From Mesorhizobium sp. Root552 (GTDB taxonomy: Bacteria; Pseudomonadota; Alphaproteobacteria; Rhizobiales; Rhizobiaceae), in NCBI RefSeq assembly GCF_001427285.1, contig NZ_LMFV01000018.1, positions 474 to 36,806 of the forward strand: a stretch of 36,333 bases of DNA, read 5' to 3'. Within the stretch, counting starts at the first letter, position 1. Every line of letters starts with the position of its first letter. The position numbers and the translations under genes were made by a program. Below, piece by piece: positions 7,619-16,412 of the stretch. The notes beneath the pieces were generated by a model, which had not been told where the DNA came from, searched no databases, and was given only the letters and a program-made list of their open reading frames with translations.

Positions 7619-9595
7619 ATGAAACAGGATATCGCGAACGGCGGAGGGGTTAGAGCCTCACTTCGTGCCGACATCCAAGCGCTACGCGGCGCTGCAGTAC
7701 TCTTGGTGGTTCTTTACCATGCGAGCCTGCCAGGTTTGGCTGCCGGATACCTCGGCGTCGATCTTTTCTTTGTGATATCTGGTTTTCTGATCACCGGACT
7801 TATCCGCGACGGGATCGACCGAGGCGATTTCAGCTTCAAGAGCTTCTACTTTCGGCGAGCGAAGCGCCTGCTGCCGGCAGCCTATGTCGTCCTTGCCCTC
7901 GTCGTGCTCTGTGCTCCGTTCATACTCACCGATATCGAGTTGATTGATCTGCGCGAGCAGGTGGTGGGGTCGTTGCTTTTCGTGGCGAATTTCGTCCTTT
8001 GGGGTCAGTCAGGCTACTTTGAGGGATCCGCCGAGACCAAGCCCCTGCTGCACTTCTGGTCGCTCGCGATTGAGGAGCAGTACTATTTTGTAATGCCGCT
8101 GCTACTGCGTTACGTGCCGCGCAAGGCGTGGCTCGGAGTAGTGGCAGCTGTTGTCGCTGCAAGTCTCGTACTGAGCCTTTACCTTGCATCCACATACCCG
8201 GATGCGGCCTTCTATCTCCCTTTCACTCGCATGTGGGAACTTGGCATTGGTTCCATAGGAGCTATAGCGCGTTCGAGCTTGAGGAGGAGCCATTGGCTTG
8301 CCGCCACCAGGCTTCCCGCCGCAGTTATTCTTTTCGCGGTCCCGTTTTTCCCGACTGGGCTTTCGCATCCGGGGTTTGATTCCTTGCTCGTTTGCACAGC
8401 CACACTGATGATCATCCTCGGTCACAATGCCTCGAAATGGGAAGCTGCTCTACCTGTCAGGGCGCTGGCGCGCGTGGGCGACATCTCCTATCCGCTGTAT
8501 CTGGTTCACTGGCCGCTGCTCGTCTTCACAAAGGCAGCCTACCTTGAGGAACCGCCCACGGTCGCGATCTGGCTGGCCGTAGCGATCTCCGTTGCACTAA
8601 GCGTAGTTCTCTATCTCCTCGTCGAGGAACCGTTCCGACGGGCAAGGCCCGCCAAGCCGCGCAGATTCGTCGCTGGGCTTGTTGTGTGTTCTGCTGCTAT
8701 CGCTATCACGCCGCCGTCGATCACCGCATTTGCCGCCAGCGAGACCGACTACGCCCATATTCGGCGCAACAACTACGGCCTAGCCTTTGGCTGCGCCTAC
8801 AAGCCCGATGAAGAATTCCGGATCAAGTCGAAATGCCGCACAAACGACCACCCCAAGGTGCTCGTATGGGGCGACTCCTACGCCATGGCGTGGTCTTCGG
8901 CGCTAATGGGGCCACTTGCTGGCGTTGGAATGCAACAAGCAACCATGGGAGCTTGTGATCCGCTCTATCAAACAGCGCGCTTCGCTAAAGAGTCGGGCGA
9001 TCGTTACAATCGAGAGTATGCGCTGCGATGCATGGAATTCAATGATCGGGTGCTCTCGTTTGCGATGTCCTCCCCCAGCATCGATATTGTGGTCATCGCC
9101 GGGCGAATGCAGACACCGTTGAGTTCGTCCAATCTACTTCTTCAGAGAAAGGCCGATGGTTCGCTAGAGGCGTCAGAACCCTCGTTTGAGATCGTAGCCG
9201 GCGCGCTCGCGCAACTGGTTACAGAATTGCATGGTGCCGGAAAGAAGGTTGTTTTCATCGCGCCCCCCCCAGCAAACGGCGCGGACATCGGCAGTTGCCT
9301 TGAGCGAAAGGCCAGAGGCAAAATTACACTCGGACGGCAAGCTAACTGCTATATTTCCCTTGTCGAGAATCAGAAATACCGTGGTGATTCGCTTCGAATA
9401 TTCTCAGATGCGGCGAAGAAGTCTGGTATAGAAGTCGCAGATGTCTTCAGCTTCCTCTGTTCCGATGGAAAGTGCAAAACCGAGATCAATGGAGTCATAC
9501 TCTACAGGGATTACAGCCATCTCACCTATGACGGTGGAGCATTGATAGGTGAGAGGTCCTCTCTTGCAAAGGATGTTTTGACAAAAGCGCGATGA
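7619..9595 (+). CDS. acyltransferase-3 family O-acetyltransferase with C-terminal SGNH domain (OafA-like)
   Basis: A 658-residue protein with two parts. Residues ~15-360 are the multi-helix acyltransferase-3 membrane domain, with family motifs DIQALRGAAVLLVVLYHA, YLGVDLFFVISGFLITG, RRAKRLLPAAY, HFWSLAIEEQYYFVMPLLL and YPLYLVHWPLL. Residues ~400-658 are a periplasmic SGNH hydrolase-like domain with the nucleophile block WGDSYAMAW (Asp419, Ser420) and the terminal Asp631-xx-His634 in DYSHL. Fused proteins of this type O-acetylate O-antigen or capsule sugars: the membrane part brings acetyl groups across the membrane and the SGNH part transfers them. ATG 7619 follows GAGGTGGGG; a GTG two codons upstream is possible. 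It probably modifies the polysaccharide made by this island. Confidence 0.92.
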   Translation: MKQDIANGGGVRASLRADIQALRGAAVLLVVLYHASLPGLAAGYLGVDLFFVISGFLITGLIRDGIDRGDFSFKSFYFRRAKRLLPAAYVVLALVVLCAPFILTDIELIDLREQVVGSLLFVANFVLWGQSGYFEGSAETKPLLHFWSLAIEEQYYFVMPLLLRYVPRKAWLGVVAAVVAASLVLSLYLASTYPDAAFYLPFTRMWELGIGSIGAIARSSLRRSHWLAATRLPAAVILFAVPFFPTGLSHPGFDSLLVCTATLMIILGHNASKWEAALPVRALARVGDISYPLYLVHWPLLVFTKAAYLEEPPTVAIWLAVAISVALSVVLYLLVEEPFRRARPAKPRRFVAGLVVCSAAIAITPPSITAFAASETDYAHIRRNNYGLAFGCAYKPDEEFRIKSKCRTNDHPKVLVWGDSYAMAWSSALMGPLAGVGMQQATMGACDPLYQTARFAKESGDRYNREYALRCMEFNDRVLSFAMSSPSIDIVVIAGRMQTPLSSSNLLLQRKADGSLEASEPSFEIVAGALAQLVTELHGAGKKVVFIAPPPANGADIGSCLERKARGKITLGRQANCYISLVENQKYRGDSLRIFSDAAKKSGIEVADVFSFLCSDGKCKTEINGVILYRDYSHLTYDGGALIGERSSLAKDVLTKAR

Positions 9596-9959
9596 GCCAA
9601 CTCAACTGCTACAGCGCTGTCACTTGAACCCGGCGTGCCACACCACATCGGTTCTCAATATAGAGGATGCCGCCCTGTTGCCTTGTGCGAACAGGTTCTC
9701 AACATTATGCGCTGCCGCGATACTGAAGCCAACAAAAACCTTGCTGAGACCATGCGTCACGTTGTTGTCGCAGGCGTAGGTTTTTACAGAATAGGGATAG
9801 ATTTGACAATAATTTCCTCGGCGACTCACGCTTCAACCAACAACAATTCTATTTGCATCGCGCTTTCTGAAGGTTACGGTCCATGTCTGTTCCTTTCAGA
9901 TTGCCAGACGGACCGTGTGTGTGTGACCTACGTGCGATATTTACGGGGCGGGGAGTGAT
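9596..9959. other. intergenic region without a supported gene
   Basis: About 360 bases with overlapping short open frames on both strands. None has a convincing ribosome binding site. The minus-strand frame ending near 9620 reads coherently in places (VTHGLSKVFVGFSIAAAHNV) and could be a gene remnant, but no family is recognised. The second copy of the short repeat lies at 9882-9904. Confidence 0.4.
9882..9904 (+). repeat. short repeat, copy 2
   Basis: Partner of 7347-7370, sharing TCCTTTCAGATTGC and most of the preceding ten bases. It is placed 55 bases upstream of the small Cys-rich gene at 9960, similar to the position of copy 1 relative to the small gene at 7445. Confidence 0.35.
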
Positions 9960-10157
9960 ATGCGTGTCTGTAATAGATGCGCCGGGCTAGGGCGCGTGTT
10001 TGTTTGCTCACGATGGTCAAAGTGCGGGTGTCAGCACGGGATAATTGCGGAGGACTGCCCCGGCTTCTCCAAGATCTGCCCTGAGTGTGGCGGTAGTGGC
10101 GAGTGCAGGGTAACGTCTGATCTGATTAGTCATCCATTTTCTTCTAAAACGTCATGA
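9960..10157 (+). CDS. small DnaJ-zinc-finger-like protein
   Basis: A 65-residue protein with two CxxCxGxG motifs, CNRCAGLG (residues 4-11) and CPECGGSG (40-47). Further cysteines lie between and after them (16, 22, 24, 33, 49). This is the motif of the DnaJ Cys-rich domain, here as a free-standing peptide with only one pair able to form a single zinc centre. The ATG is preceded by GGGGCGGGGAG at good spacing, which supports translation. It stands alone between the acyltransferase and the polysaccharide operon. It could be a redox or zinc-sensing or chaperone-like small protein; no function can be assigned. The Cys pattern is unlikely by chance. Confidence 0.6.
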   Translation: MRVCNRCAGLGRVFVCSRWSKCGCQHGIIAEDCPGFSKICPECGGSGECRVTSDLISHPFSSKTS

Positions 10158-10545
10158 TAGCCCAAGAGGCGGTCGAAAAAATCTCGGTGACCATTATTAT
10201 AATGCAACTTTTTTGCAGGCTCCGCGCAATTATTTTGATTGGTGTAAAGCGCTTCTGCACTTTACATGACTTAATTTGTTATCGGTAATTAAAAACTGGG
10301 TGTTCAATTGAAATAAATATTACCTGCGCTCGAAAAAGCGAAAGCACCGTTACCATTACCTACTGGGCAGGTGTTGGGCTGGATTAGCCGCTTCAGCAAG
10401 CAGAACCTAATAAACGAGCTAAAATAAATCCTGCAGTAACAAGCAACACGCGCCGCCATCATATGAACGCCCTTTGTTTAGAGTTGCCTCAACTTCACGC
10501 GGATTGCTCTTCCGCTGCCTCATCAGTAATTTTGAGTAGGACCAC
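10158..10545. other. AT-rich leader/promoter region of the pseudaminate operon
   Basis: About 390 bases with no supported gene and higher A+T than the flanking genes, as expected for a promoter region. It contains the interrupted palindrome at 10243-10266. No ops/JUMPstart element (GGCGGTAG) was found, so RfaH-type control is not indicated. The glycosyltransferase start is preceded by AGGA at close spacing. Confidence 0.5.
10243..10266. promoter_or_regulatory. 24-bp interrupted palindrome, candidate operator
   Basis: TGTAAAG at 10243-10249 and CTTTACA at 10260-10266 are perfect inverted arms, and the inner GC pairs are also symmetric, giving TGTAAAGnGCnnnnGCnCTTTACA. It has no T-tract, so it looks like a dimeric repressor or activator site and not a terminator. 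It lies about 280 bases upstream of the first gene of the pseudaminate operon. Which protein binds it is unknown. Confidence 0.45.
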
Positions 10546-11787
10546 ATGAAGATATGGCTCGTCCGCGACCTCGAACCGCTACCAACCGACCTCGGTGCAC
10601 CCCGCTTGATGCGAGCGGGAATGTTAGCAAGGACGCTAGCTTCGCGCGGCCACCAAACCACTTGGTTCACCTCCACCTTCAACCATTATTCGAAGACCCA
10701 CCGTGTGGCGGACGACCAATGGCTTCGTGCCGGGGAGAACCTGACAATCCGTGTCTTTCGTGCCCCTGGCTATCGCCACAACATTAGCTTTCGACGCATC
10801 CTGCACAACCGCTGCTTCGCCGAAGCGTTCCGGCGCTACGCTGCAGCGAGTGAAGAGCGTCCAGACGTATTGGTTACCGATCTACCCACCACAGAGGCAG
10901 CGAAAGTAGTAGTGGCTTTCGGTCTACGTGCCAGGATCCCGACGGTCGTGTCGATTAGAGATCTTTGGCCGGACTTCTTCGTCGACTTTCTTCCACCGAG
11001 GGTCCGACCGCTGGCGCGAATGGCAATCCTCCCACTTGATGCCCAGGCTCGTTTTGCTTGCCGTCACGCCACCGCCCTAGTAGGTATCTCGGAGCGCTAT
11101 CTCGCCTGGGGACAAGCGAAAGGCACCGGTCGCACGGCGGCCCACGATAGGGTGTTCCCACTCACCTACCGGCGTCTTCCACCAGAAGCACTCGGTGAGA
11201 CGGAAGCGGTTCTCACTAAGTTTGGCATATTGCCGGGCAAGCAGGTTGTGGCCTTCGTCGGCTCATGGGGTGCGACATACGATCTAGATTACGTGCTCGA
11301 GACCTGCCGACTCCTATTGGAGCGCGACGACATCCTCTTTGTGCTTGCCGGTGACGCCTCCTCCCGACCTGATCTCATCGAAGCTTTTCGCGCATTGCCC
11401 AACGTCGTCCTGCCGGGTTGGATCGATAGCTACGCCATTGCCGCACTGCTTGGCCGCGCGACGATCGGACTCCTTCCCTACGTGAGCAAAGCGCCCCAAG
11501 GCCTCCCCAACAAAGTGTTCGAATACATGGCCTACGGCACCTACCAGATGGCAACGCTAGGGGGTGAAATCACGGGGCTATATGCCGAGACCGGCATCGG
11601 TCGTTCAATGCCGGGTGCTTCGCCCGCTGCTTTCGCAGCAGCAATTGAAACCGCACTGGCGGACCCGGAAACTCTGCATGGGCGAGAGCGGCGCGTGGTC
11701 GTATTCGAGGAGCGGTTCGACGCTGATAAGATCTACGCGAAGATGGTAGAGCATATAGTTGATGTGGCGTCGGGTAGAGTCCGTTGA
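10546..11787 (+). CDS. GT4-family glycosyltransferase (GT-B fold)
   Basis: A 413-residue cytosolic glycosyltransferase. The N-terminal half has the acceptor-domain pattern of WbuB-like enzymes (LMRAGMLARTLASRGHQTTW, then PDVLVTDLPTTE). The C-terminal half is a glycosyl-transferase-1 domain: VAFVGSWGATYDLDYVLETC, LFVLAGDAS, and the donor-binding GLLPYVSKAPQGLPNKVFEY with its conserved Lys/Glu. It probably adds one sugar during assembly of the surface glycan; donor and acceptor cannot be read from the sequence. It is the first gene of the plus-strand operon and follows a long AT-rich leader. Start ATG 10546 with AGGA just upstream. Confidence 0.88.
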   Translation: MKIWLVRDLEPLPTDLGAPRLMRAGMLARTLASRGHQTTWFTSTFNHYSKTHRVADDQWLRAGENLTIRVFRAPGYRHNISFRRILHNRCFAEAFRRYAAASEERPDVLVTDLPTTEAAKVVVAFGLRARIPTVVSIRDLWPDFFVDFLPPRVRPLARMAILPLDAQARFACRHATALVGISERYLAWGQAKGTGRTAAHDRVFPLTYRRLPPEALGETEAVLTKFGILPGKQVVAFVGSWGATYDLDYVLETCRLLLERDDILFVLAGDASSRPDLIEAFRALPNVVLPGWIDSYAIAALLGRATIGLLPYVSKAPQGLPNKVFEYMAYGTYQMATLGGEITGLYAETGIGRSMPGASPAAFAAAIETALADPETLHGRERRVVVFEERFDADKIYAKMVEHIVDVASGRVR

Positions 11788-11954
11788 TAATCGAGAGCGG
11801 CCAAGGCGAAAAAGGGAAACGCAGCTGTGAAAGCCTTGTTTTCGGAGTTTGATCTGGGGCGTTTCCGGAAAGCCGCAAACGGTTGCGTACATACATGCCC
11901 CACTTTCATTTGCACATTTCCCTAACAACCCACGTATTCGACAGGACACGACTC

Positions 11955-13379
11955 TTGAAAATCACCATTTTCGGCACCGGTTATGTAGGATTGGTACAAG
12001 CTGCCGTATTTGCCGAGTCGGGCTACAACGTCGTCTGTGTCGATATTGACGCCACGAAGATCACCCGCCTGGAGCACGGCGAGATCCCAATCTTTGAGCC
12101 TGGCTTGGAGCGATTGGTGAAGGAAAACTATGCGGCCGGGCGACTACACTTCACCACTGATGTGGCGAAGGGCGTTCTGCATGCCGGCGTTCAGTTCATC
12201 GCCGTCGGAACGCCGTCCGACGAAGACGGCTCGACTGATCTGACAAATGTCTTGGCCGTCGCCCGTGCTATCGCCGCGCAGATGGACGGCCACCGCATCG
12301 TCGTCATTAAATCGACGGTTCCCGTTGGCACTTGCGATAGGGTCCGGCAGACAATCAAGGAGGCGCTCGATGCTCGTGGTAACATTGGCCTCACCTATGA
12401 CGTCGCCTCTAACCCAGAGTTCCTCAAGGAGGGTATGGCCGTTTCCGACTGCATGAAGCCCGACCGCATAATCATCGGGACGGCGAGCCAGAAGACAGAA
12501 GCAGTACTGCGAGAACTGTACGCTCCGTTCAATCGCAACCACGAGAAGATCATCGTCATGGATGCGCGTAGCGCCGAACTGACAAAGCACGCGGCCAATT
12601 GCATGCTGGCGACCAAGATCACTTTCATGAACGAGATAGCTAACTTCGCCGAGCAGGTAGGAGCCGACATCGAGAAGGTTCGCCACGGCATCGGCAGCGA
12701 CCCGCGCATCGGTTATCATTTTATCTATCCGGGCGTTGGATATGGAGGCTCATGCCTCCCGAAAGACGTACGAGCCCTCATCCGCAGCGCTGACAAGATC
12801 GCTTGCGATATGAAGTTGCTAAAGGCGGTCGATGTGCAGAACGACACCCAAAAGGCCAGCTTAGTGCGCAAGATCGCCGCTCATTTCGGCGATAAACTTT
12901 CTGGTAAGACCTTTGCTCTCTGGGGTCTCGCCTTCAAACCCAATACCGACGACATGCGCGAGGCCCCATCGAGAGTGATCATGGAGGCGCTCTGGCAGGC
13001 GGGTGGCAAGGTGCAAGCCTACGACCCCGCAGCTATGCGCGAATGTCGCCGCCTCTATGGCGAGCGGGCTGATCTCACGCTCGCTGATTCAAAGGAAGTC
13101 GCCCTTCTTGGCGCTGATGCACTGGTGATCATCACCGAATGGAAACTATTCCTCGGTGCCGACTTTGAACACATCCGCAAAACCTTGAAGCACCCAGTTA
13201 TTTTCGATGGTAGGAACCTGTACGATCCAGCTGTCGTGTCTCGCTACGGTCTTACCTACTACAGCATCGGGCGGGCCTGCTCTGGGTCCGCTATTCCAAT
13301 GTGCGCGCCGTGCGAAACGGACGCCGAAAAGGCTCGTTTAGCGATGCCTGCCGGTTACGCGGAATCGGGGCTTTTATGA
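11955..13379 (+). CDS. ugd: UDP-glucose 6-dehydrogenase
   Basis: Oxidises UDP-glucose to UDP-glucuronate with NAD. The protein opens [20 protein letters not shown], the Rossmann fold, directly after a TTG codon at 11955 preceded by AGGA at eight bases. I therefore choose this TTG over the in-frame ATG at 11883, which adds a non-family extension. The catalytic Cys267 lies in YGGSCLPKD, and the C-terminal domain contains [17 protein letters not shown]. Family members usually stop soon after the YYSIGR motif; here about 34 further residues with three cysteines follow, an odd tail. The product suggests a uronic acid in the glycan, though no dedicated glucuronosyltransferase is identifiable nearby. 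Confidence 0.9.
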   Translation: MKITIFGTGYVGLVQAAVFAESGYNVVCVDIDATKITRLEHGEIPIFEPGLERLVKENYAAGRLHFTTDVAKGVLHAGVQFIAVGTPSDEDGSTDLTNVLAVARAIAAQMDGHRIVVIKSTVPVGTCDRVRQTIKEALDARGNIGLTYDVASNPEFLKEGMAVSDCMKPDRIIIGTASQKTEAVLRELYAPFNRNHEKIIVMDARSAELTKHAANCMLATKITFMNEIANFAEQVGADIEKVRHGIGSDPRIGYHFIYPGVGYGGSCLPKDVRALIRSADKIACDMKLLKAVDVQNDTQKASLVRKIAAHFGDKLSGKTFALWGLAFKPNTDDMREAPSRVIMEALWQAGGKVQAYDPAAMRECRRLYGERADLTLADSKEVALLGADALVIITEWKLFLGADFEHIRKTLKHPVIFDGRNLYDPAVVSRYGLTYYSIGRACSGSAIPMCAPCETDAEKARLAMPAGYAESGLL

Positions 13380-13555
13380 CGAGATCTCTAACGGGTGGCC
13401 GCACGATAGAGCAAATGCCGCTCCCGCCCGGTTTGCATCTTGTGTTAAGGATCATTGGTCCCTTCAAAACGATTTTGCGAGTAGTGGGGTTCGAGCATGG
13501 CGCACTTCACCCTAAAGGGCACCTCCAGACAATAATCGTCTCAAATTACGAGTAG
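13376..13555 (+). CDS. doubtful 59-codon ORF after ugd
   Basis: An ATG overlapping the ugd stop codon (ATGA) opens a 59-codon frame that ends nine bases before pseB. The ATGA overlap is the arrangement seen between genuine genes in this operon, but the peptide has no recognised motif. The 185-base gap may instead simply be a spacer or a degraded gene end. It is listed because it fills the only large gap inside the operon. Confidence 0.25.
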   Translation: MTRSLTGGRTIEQMPLPPGLHLVLRIIGPFKTILRVVGFEHGALHPKGHLQTIIVSNYE

Positions 13556-13564
13556 TACAAAGAC

Positions 13565-14563
13565 ATGTTTACAGGGAAATCAATACTCATAACTGGTGGC
13601 ACCGGTTCATTCGGTAACACGTTCTTGCCGATGACGCTGGAACAATACAACCCAAGGCGGATCATCGTCTATTCGCGTGACGAGATGAAGCAATGGGATA
13701 TGGCTAAGAAGTATCAGGGTGATAGTCGTGTACGCTTCTTCATCGGCGATGTCCGCGATAAGGAGCGCCTGTATCGTGCGCTCGACGGTGTAGATTACGT
13801 AGTGCATGCAGCCGCCACTAAGATTGTTCCAACCGCCGAATACAATCCCTTTGAGTGCATAAAGACCAACATTAATGGCGCAATGAACGTAATTGACGCC
13901 TGCATTGACAGGGGCGTAAAGCGGGTTGTCGCCCTCTCTACTGACAAGGCAAGCAGCCCGATCAATCTCTACGGCGCCACCAAGTTGGCCTCAGACAAGC
14001 TCTTCGTAGCCGGCAATGCCTATAGTGGCGTGCACGACACCAGATTAGCCGTGGTCCGTTACGGAAACGTCATGGGCTCACGTGGCTCGGTAATTCCCTA
14101 CTTCATGTCGATTAAGGCGAACGGAGTGCTGCCGATAACCGACGAACGGATGACACGCTTCATGATTTCGCTGGAGCAGGGTGTGGAACTTGTCTGGCAC
14201 GCCTTCGAGGATATGGAAGGCGGGGAAATCTATGTTAAGAAGATCCCATCCATGAGAGTGACCGACATTGCCCGGGCCATCGCTCCCGATGCGAAGCTGG
14301 AATTTATTGGCATACGTCCCGGCGAGAAGTTGCACGAGCAAATGATTGGCGAGGAAGACTCATTCTACAGCTACGAATATCCGGAGCATTACAAAATCTT
14401 ACCAGCCATCCACAACTGGGCAATTAGCAAAGAGCGCATCAAGGACGGCAAGAAGGTCAAGGAAGGCTTCAGCTACACTAGCATTAACAATCCCAACTGG
14501 ATGACCATTGATACCCTCCAGAAATGGATCGAGCACAGCCGTGGGAAGATTGGTAACATATGA
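13565..14563 (+). CDS. pseB: UDP-N-acetylglucosamine 4,6-dehydratase (5-inverting), PseB
   Basis: First step of pseudaminic acid synthesis: removes water from UDP-GlcNAc and inverts C5 to give a 4-keto-6-deoxy-L-arabino sugar. A 332-residue short-chain dehydrogenase with the nucleotide-binding GGTGSFG at residues 11-17 and the catalytic pair Tyr136-xxx-Lys140 in LYGATKLASDKL. The block YSRDEMKQWDM and the segment STDKASSPINLYGATK are characteristic of PseB rather than of larger FlaA1/CapD membrane dehydratases. Length is typical. Its stop overlaps the pseC start by four bases (ATGA), indicating translational coupling in the pathway operon. Confidence 0.95.
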   Translation: MFTGKSILITGGTGSFGNTFLPMTLEQYNPRRIIVYSRDEMKQWDMAKKYQGDSRVRFFIGDVRDKERLYRALDGVDYVVHAAATKIVPTAEYNPFECIKTNINGAMNVIDACIDRGVKRVVALSTDKASSPINLYGATKLASDKLFVAGNAYSGVHDTRLAVVRYGNVMGSRGSVIPYFMSIKANGVLPITDERMTRFMISLEQGVELVWHAFEDMEGGEIYVKKIPSMRVTDIARAIAPDAKLEFIGIRPGEKLHEQMIGEEDSFYSYEYPEHYKILPAIHNWAISKERIKDGKKVKEGFSYTSINNPNWMTIDTLQKWIEHSRGKIGNI

Positions 14564-15726
14564 GCACCATTCCTTACGGACGACAAGATATCTCACAGGC
14601 TGACATCGACTCCGTCGTTGAGGTACTGCGTTCGGATTTCCTCACCCAAGGGCCTGTGGTCCCGCGCTTTGAACGGGCCGTGGCCGATTATTGCGGCGCA
14701 AAGTACGCTATCGCAGTAAACAGTGCGACCTCTGCCTTGCATATCGCTTGCCTTGCCCTCGACCTGAAGCCGGGTGACTGGCTCTGGACGAGCCCTATTA
14801 CATTCGTTGCAAGTGCCAATTGTGCGCTCTACTGCGGCGCTAATATCGATTTTGTCGATATAGATCCGCATACCTACAACCTCAGCGTTGAGAGTCTCGA
14901 GATCAAGCTGGCTGCAGCCGAGCGTCAAGGGCGCCTGCCCAAAATCGTCGTCCCTGTCCATCTGTGCGGTCAGTCCTGCGATATGGCACCCATTCACGCC
15001 CTTGCCCAGCGATACGGCTTTCGCGTCATCGAGGATGCCTCTCACGCCGTTGGCGGCCGTTACAAGGGTGTTCCAGTCGGCAACTGCCAGTTCAGTGACA
15101 TCACCGTTTTCAGCTTCCATCCCGTAAAGATCATCACCAGCGCCGAGGGTGGCATGGCGCTCACTAACGATGCGGCCTTGGCTGGTCGGCTGGAGCTGCT
15201 GCGCAGCCACGGCATCACCCGCGACCCGGCACTCATGACGCATGAGCCGGATGGACCTTGGTACTACCAACAGATCGATCTCGGTTACAACTACCGGATG
15301 ACAGAACTGCAAGGCGCTCTCGGCGTTAGCCAGATGGAACGGATCGACAACTATGTAACGCGTCGCCACGAGATCAGGCATCGTTACGACCTCTTGCTTG
15401 GGTCGCTTCCTGTGACCGTGCCGCAACAGCACGCGGATGCTTATTCGGCGCTTCACCTCTACGTGATCAGGCTGAGACTTGACCGGATTACCCGCAGTCA
15501 TCATGACGCCTTCGTCGCGCTGCGCCAACGAGGAATCGGTGTCAATATGCACTACATTCCCGTTCACACTCAGCCTTATTACAAGCGTCTGGGCTTTACA
15601 TTCGGTGCCTTCCCCGAGGCGGAAGCCTACTACGCCGAAGCAATTAGCCTGCCCATGTTTCCGACCCTCAGGGAAGAACAGCAGGATCTGGTCATCGACG
15701 CGCTCGAGAAGGCACTTTCTGAATGA
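14560..15726 (+). CDS. pseC: UDP-4-amino-4,6-dideoxy-N-acetyl-beta-L-altrosamine transaminase, PseC
   Basis: PLP-dependent aminotransferase of the DegT/DnrJ/EryC1 family, 388 residues. It places the 4-amino group on the PseB product using glutamate. The PLP Schiff-base lysine is Lys190 in FSFHPVKIITSAEGG, and IEDASHAVGG is the phosphate/ring-binding block. The opening PYGRQDISQADIDSVVEVLRSDFLTQGP is typical of PseC. It overlaps pseB and pseF by four bases at either end (ATGA both times), so expression of the three enzymes is probably coupled. Confidence 0.95.
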   Translation: MSTIPYGRQDISQADIDSVVEVLRSDFLTQGPVVPRFERAVADYCGAKYAIAVNSATSALHIACLALDLKPGDWLWTSPITFVASANCALYCGANIDFVDIDPHTYNLSVESLEIKLAAAERQGRLPKIVVPVHLCGQSCDMAPIHALAQRYGFRVIEDASHAVGGRYKGVPVGNCQFSDITVFSFHPVKIITSAEGGMALTNDAALAGRLELLRSHGITRDPALMTHEPDGPWYYQQIDLGYNYRMTELQGALGVSQMERIDNYVTRRHEIRHRYDLLLGSLPVTVPQQHADAYSALHLYVIRLRLDRITRSHHDAFVALRQRGIGVNMHYIPVHTQPYYKRLGFTFGAFPEAEAYYAEAISLPMFPTLREEQQDLVIDALEKALSE

Positions 15727-16412
15727 GATTGGCGGTCGTCCCGGCTCGTGGGGGCAGCAAACGCATCCCGCGCAAAAACATTCGCCCTTTCTGCGGCCGG
15801 CCGATGATTGCGTGGCCGATCGAGGCCGCTCGGTCAAGCGGCTGCTTCGACAGGATCGTCGTTTCGACGGATGATGAAGAGATTGCAGCCGTGGCGCGGG
15901 AGTGCGGCGCCGACACGCCTTTCGTGCGCCCGGCCGAGCTCGCGGACGACTATACCGGTACCATTCCGGTGCTCGCCCATGCCATCGAATGGCATCGGCG
16001 GGAGGGTATTGATCCGCGGCATGTGTGCTGCCTCTATGCTACGGCTCCGTTCGTCCGCGCCGAAGACCTTAGGAGTGGCCTTGACCTTCTAGAAAGGGAG
16101 GGATGCGACTATGTCTTTTCCGTCACCAGCTACCCGTTCCCTATCCAGCGCGCCATTCGGCTAGTCGAAGCCGGCCGTGTCGAGATGTTCTATCCAGAAC
16201 ATTTCGAGACACGCTCACAGGATCTCGAAGAAGCCTATCACGATGCCGGACAGTTCTATTGGGGACGTTCTGAGGCTTGGTGTACAGGCAAACCAATTTT
16301 CTCCGTTGACGCCGCGCCACTGATCTTGCCCCGATGCCGTGTTCAGGACATCGACACTCCAGAAGACTGGAAACAGGCGGAATGGCTGTTCCACGCGTTG
16401 CAGGCGACTTGA
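15723..16412 (+). CDS. pseF: CMP-pseudaminic acid cytidylyltransferase, PseF
   Basis: Activates pseudaminic acid with CTP, the last cytosolic step before transfer. A 229-residue acylneuraminate cytidylyltransferase-type protein with the CTP-binding opening AVVPARGGSKRIPRKNI and the later motifs VSTDDEEIAAVA, YATAPFV and YHDAGQFYWG, plus the metal-binding Asp in VQDIDTPEDW. Size and motif set match PseF and not the longer NeuA. Its stop shares a base with the pseG start (TGATG). Confidence 0.94.
   Translation: MRLAVVPARGGSKRIPRKNIRPFCGRPMIAWPIEAARSSGCFDRIVVSTDDEEIAAVARECGADTPFVRPAELADDYTGTIPVLAHAIEWHRREGIDPRHVCCLYATAPFVRAEDLRSGLDLLEREGCDYVFSVTSYPFPIQRAIRLVEAGRVEMFYPEHFETRSQDLEEAYHDAGQFYWGRSEAWCTGKPIFSVDAAPLILPRCRVQDIDTPEDWKQAEWLFHALQAT

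Noticed and set aside
10158..10545. JUMPstart/ops element upstream of the polysaccharide operon
   Set aside because: Looked for GGCGGTAG and its usual context; not present.
14593..15837. 414-codon minus-strand frame
   Set aside because: Shadow of pseC, whose Lys190 block and overlaps with pseB and pseF prove the plus strand is coding.
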